From positions 1-7,263 of the forward strand of contig CAYJKB010000067.1 in assembly GCA_964370625.1 (NCBI GenBank): 7,263 bases of DNA. Direction: 5' to 3'. A program made the translations under genes and the position numbers. Numbering within the stretch: position 1 is the first letter of the stretch; each line of letters starts with the position of its first letter. The DNA is from CAYJKB01 sp964370625 (lineage in GTDB: Bacteria > Bacillota > Clostridia > Oscillospirales > Butyricicoccaceae). Shown one piece after another: positions 5,497 through 7,263 of this stretch. The notes under the pieces were generated by a model. That model made no database searches and was not told where the DNA came from. It saw nothing but the letters and a program-made list of their open reading frames with translations.

Positions 5497-6447
5497 TTAT
5501 AGATTTGCAGCGCCAATCATTCCAGCATCATTTCCTAATGTCGCTATAATAATTTTTGGAACTGGCAATGCTAATCCGCCGAAAATATGTTTTTTCAAAT
5601 GTTCTGTAAGTGGAACTGTTAATTTTTCGCCTTGTGCACAAACACCACCAGATAAAACAACTGCCTTAGGTCTGATTAAGTTTACAAGGTTTACAATTCC
5701 TTCACCTAGATAAAAAATATAATCATCAATTACTTTAATTGCAACTTCATCACCTAAAAGTGCTGCATCAAATGGAATTTTTCCATCCATTTTTCCATCA
5801 TTTTGTGCAACTAATTCAGCCATTTTGCTATCAGGGTTTGCTTTTAACGCATCGCTTGCACTTGCAATTAATGCAGTTGCGCTTGCATAAGCTTCTAAAC
5901 AACCATTTCTGCCACATGTGCAAAGACGTCCACCTGTTTGCACTGTCATATGTCCAACTTCTGTATTAGCAGGGCCACCACCCTCGAATAAATTGCCATC
6001 AAGAACAATTCCGCCACCAACACCTGTTCCCAGTGTTAATAACACCATATCTTTTTCACTTCTAGCGACACCAGCAACAGCTTCACCTAATGCTGCACAA
6101 TTTGCATCGTTTGAAATTTTTACAGGTAATGAAAATTCTTTAGCAATACATTCTGATAATGGAGCATTATTCCAATATAAATTATTTGAATAAACTACAA
6201 CTCCTGTTTTAGCATCTGTAATGCCAGGACAACCAATACCAATTGACATACAATCAGAAATTTTTATATCAATTTTTTCTGCTAATTCATTTAATGCTCT
6301 AATAATATTTTGCACAACTTGTTCAAAACCTTTATCTGCATCAGTTGGCACGCTATGTTTTGCTATTATATTATTTTCTAAGTCAATAATTCCAACTTTA
6401 ACATTTGTGCCACCTATATCAATACCTACTTTATATTGTAAAGACAT
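5497..6447 (-). CDS. ROK-family glucokinase
   Basis: This is probably a cytoplasmic sugar kinase phosphorylating glucose, or a close relative, with ATP. It has 316 residues, normal for bacterial ROK glucokinases. The phosphate-binding motif DIGGTNVKVG is at 10-19, followed by GIGCPG (70-75), NDANCAALGE with the likely catalytic Asp114 (113-122), and TLGTGVGGGIV (138-148). The sugar-binding EVGH (163-166) is followed by the zinc motif CTCGRNGC with Cys176, Cys178 and Cys183, and LSGGVC lies near 265. An upstream in-frame GTG at 6456 directly abuts AAGGAA. The ATG at 6447, with AAGGA about 10 bases upstream, is preferred. The gene follows the AIM24-family gene with a 34-bp gap and is probably co-transcribed. 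N-acetylmannosamine kinase or fructokinase activity is less likely but not excluded. Confidence 0.88.
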   Translation of the reverse strand: MSLQYKVGIDIGGTNVKVGIIDLENNIIAKHSVPTDADKGFEQVVQNIIRALNELAEKIDIKISDCMSIGIGCPGITDAKTGVVVYSNNLYWNNAPLSECIAKEFSLPVKISNDANCAALGEAVAGVARSEKDMVLLTLGTGVGGGIVLDGNLFEGGGPANTEVGHMTVQTGGRLCTCGRNGCLEAYASATALIASASDALKANPDSKMAELVAQNDGKMDGKIPFDAALLGDEVAIKVIDDYIFYLGEGIVNLVNLIRPKAVVLSGGVCAQGEKLTVPLTEHLKKHIFGGLALPVPKIIIATLGNDAGMIGAANL

Positions 6448-6481
6448 ATAATTCACTTCCTTTTATCGATTAATTTATATT

Positions 6482-7159
6482 TTATTTATTTGATGGGAAA
6501 AATGGTTTAAGTGCCGCTGCCATACTGCTAACAGGCATAGTTTGAAGTATGATATTTCCAGGACCTGTAACAACTGTATTAAATACACCTTCACCACCAA
6601 ATAGCATATTTTTAACACCAGGAACAGTTTGAATGTCTACCGAACAAGTTCCATCCATAGCTGCAAGATAACCTGTATCTATAATCATTTTTTCTCCAGC
6701 AGCTAACGTATATTGTTCAGCATGACCATCAATTTCAACAAATACTGTTCCACGTCCCGTAATTTTTTGCATGATAAAACCTTCACCACCAAAAAATCCC
6801 GCTCCGATTTTCTTTTGGAAATGAATTGATAATTCAACCCCTTCTGTAGCTGCTAAAAATGCTGATTTTTGCAAGATAAAAGGCTCATTTGGTGTAACTT
6901 CAAAAGCTAAAATACTACCAGGGAAGCTTGATGCAAATGCAATTTGCCCTTTACCACCTTGTGCAGTATATCTATTTTGAAATAAGTTTTCCCCAGATAT
7001 CATTCTGCCTAAAACTCCACCAATGCTACCTCCAACTGTTTCCATTTTCATATTCGGAGTCATCCAACACATTGAACCACTCTCATTAATCATTGTTTCG
7101 CCAGCGTTTAAATCACAAATTACAGCAGGCATTCCATCTCCAACAATACGATATTCCAT
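6482..7159 (-). CDS. AIM24 / TIGR00266-family protein
   Basis: The 225-residue, glycine-rich, beta-strand-rich protein matches the AIM24/TIGR00266 family in length and layout. It starts MEYRIVGDGMPAV and continues with ESGSMCWMTPNMKMET (26-41) and FEVTPNEPFILQKSAFLAAT (86-105). Two related GGEG segments follow: FFGGEGFIMQKITGRG (122-137) and LFGGEGVFNTVVTGPG (186-201). There is no signal peptide or membrane helix, so a cytoplasmic location is likely. AAGGAG lies 10 bases before the ATG at 7159. The function of bacterial members is not established; the fold is described as a beta-sandwich or barrel related to the mitochondrial protein Aim24. It is the upstream partner of the glucokinase in an apparent two-gene operon. 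No convincing promoter was found upstream. Confidence 0.85.
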   Translation of the reverse strand: MEYRIVGDGMPAVICDLNAGETMINESGSMCWMTPNMKMETVGGSIGGVLGRMISGENLFQNRYTAQGGKGQIAFASSFPGSILAFEVTPNEPFILQKSAFLAATEGVELSIHFQKKIGAGFFGGEGFIMQKITGRGTVFVEIDGHAEQYTLAAGEKMIIDTGYLAAMDGTCSVDIQTVPGVKNMLFGGEGVFNTVVTGPGNIILQTMPVSSMAAALKPFFPSNK

Positions 7160-7221
7160 AAGTTTTATACTCCTTAAATATTGATTTATTTGTATTTTTA
7201 TTTTTTTCTATCATAAAACCT

Positions 7222-7263
7222 CGACGCAGTCGCAAAGGCGATAGCCTTATTTTGTGAAACAAA
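7222..7263. repeat. Cluster of three short perfect hairpins at the window edge
   Basis: Three small inverted repeats follow each other closely: CGAC-GCA-GTCG (7222-7232), AAGGC-GATA-GCCTT (7235-7248) and TTTGT-GAA-ACAAA (7251-7263). The first two form a G+C-richer patch in otherwise AT-rich DNA upstream of the AIM24-family gene. They may be part of an interspersed repeat, a terminator of a gene to the right, or a structured leader. The element may continue beyond the last base, so its extent and identity are unknown. Confidence 0.45.

Noticed and set aside
5459..6451. Several plus-strand open frames opposite the ROK kinase gene
   Set aside because: Their translations resemble no family I know and are explained as the complement of a clearly conserved kinase gene; one would begin inside the terminator hairpin.
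6448..6456. GTG start three codons upstream for the ROK kinase
   Set aside because: It directly abuts the Shine-Dalgarno sequence with no spacer, while the ATG at 6447 has normal spacing.

Overview
This is an AT-rich window (roughly one third G+C by eye) with strong AGGAGG-type ribosome binding sites, short intergenic gaps, intrinsic terminators and sigma-A-like promoters. It contains an MsmX-type shared sugar ATPase, a DUF624 membrane protein, a ROK glucokinase with the CxCGxxGC zinc motif, and a lipoprotein-type amino-acid binding protein. Together these point to a low-GC Gram-positive bacterium, most likely a clostridial Firmicute. The genus cannot be fixed from the sequence alone.

Layout, left to right. 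(1) Positions 1-110 hold no gene, only a possible outward-facing -35 box. (2) A stand-alone AraC-type DNA-binding domain (minus strand, 111-494) is divergent from an MsmX/UgpC-type sugar ABC ATPase (624-1775). Their promoters overlap inside a 129-bp gap that also carries a perfect 11-bp inverted repeat. (3) A hairpin (terminator or attenuator) separates the ATPase from a DUF624/YesL-like membrane protein (1846-2508). (4) A 17-bp-arm bidirectional terminator (2596-2638) divides this plus-strand block from a minus-strand polar amino-acid ABC importer. The importer is transcribed binding lipoprotein, permease, ATPase (4964 to 2637), with genes overlapping by 1 and 17 bp. (5) A HxlR/DUF24 regulator (5094-5417) is divergent from the importer, again with overlapping promoters and several symmetric motifs. 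(6) A second bidirectional hairpin (5453-5486) separates it from a minus-strand pair: an AIM24/TIGR00266-family protein (7159-6482) followed by a ROK glucokinase (6447-5497). (7) The right edge (7222-7263) carries three consecutive short perfect hairpins in a locally GC-richer patch.

How the genes may work together. The MsmX-like ATPase has no sugar-binding protein or permease beside it, so it probably powers one or more sugar importers encoded elsewhere. DUF624 proteins commonly accompany such systems. The ROK kinase would phosphorylate incoming glucose or a related hexose. The amino-acid importer is a complete three-gene system, probably controlled by the adjacent HxlR protein, which has the N-terminal cysteine (Cys6) used for thiol sensing in that family. 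No mobile element, CRISPR array, tRNA, rRNA or recognised riboswitch is visible. I found no evidence of a wholly new system; the most informative parts are the two divergent regulatory regions and the hairpin cluster at the right edge.
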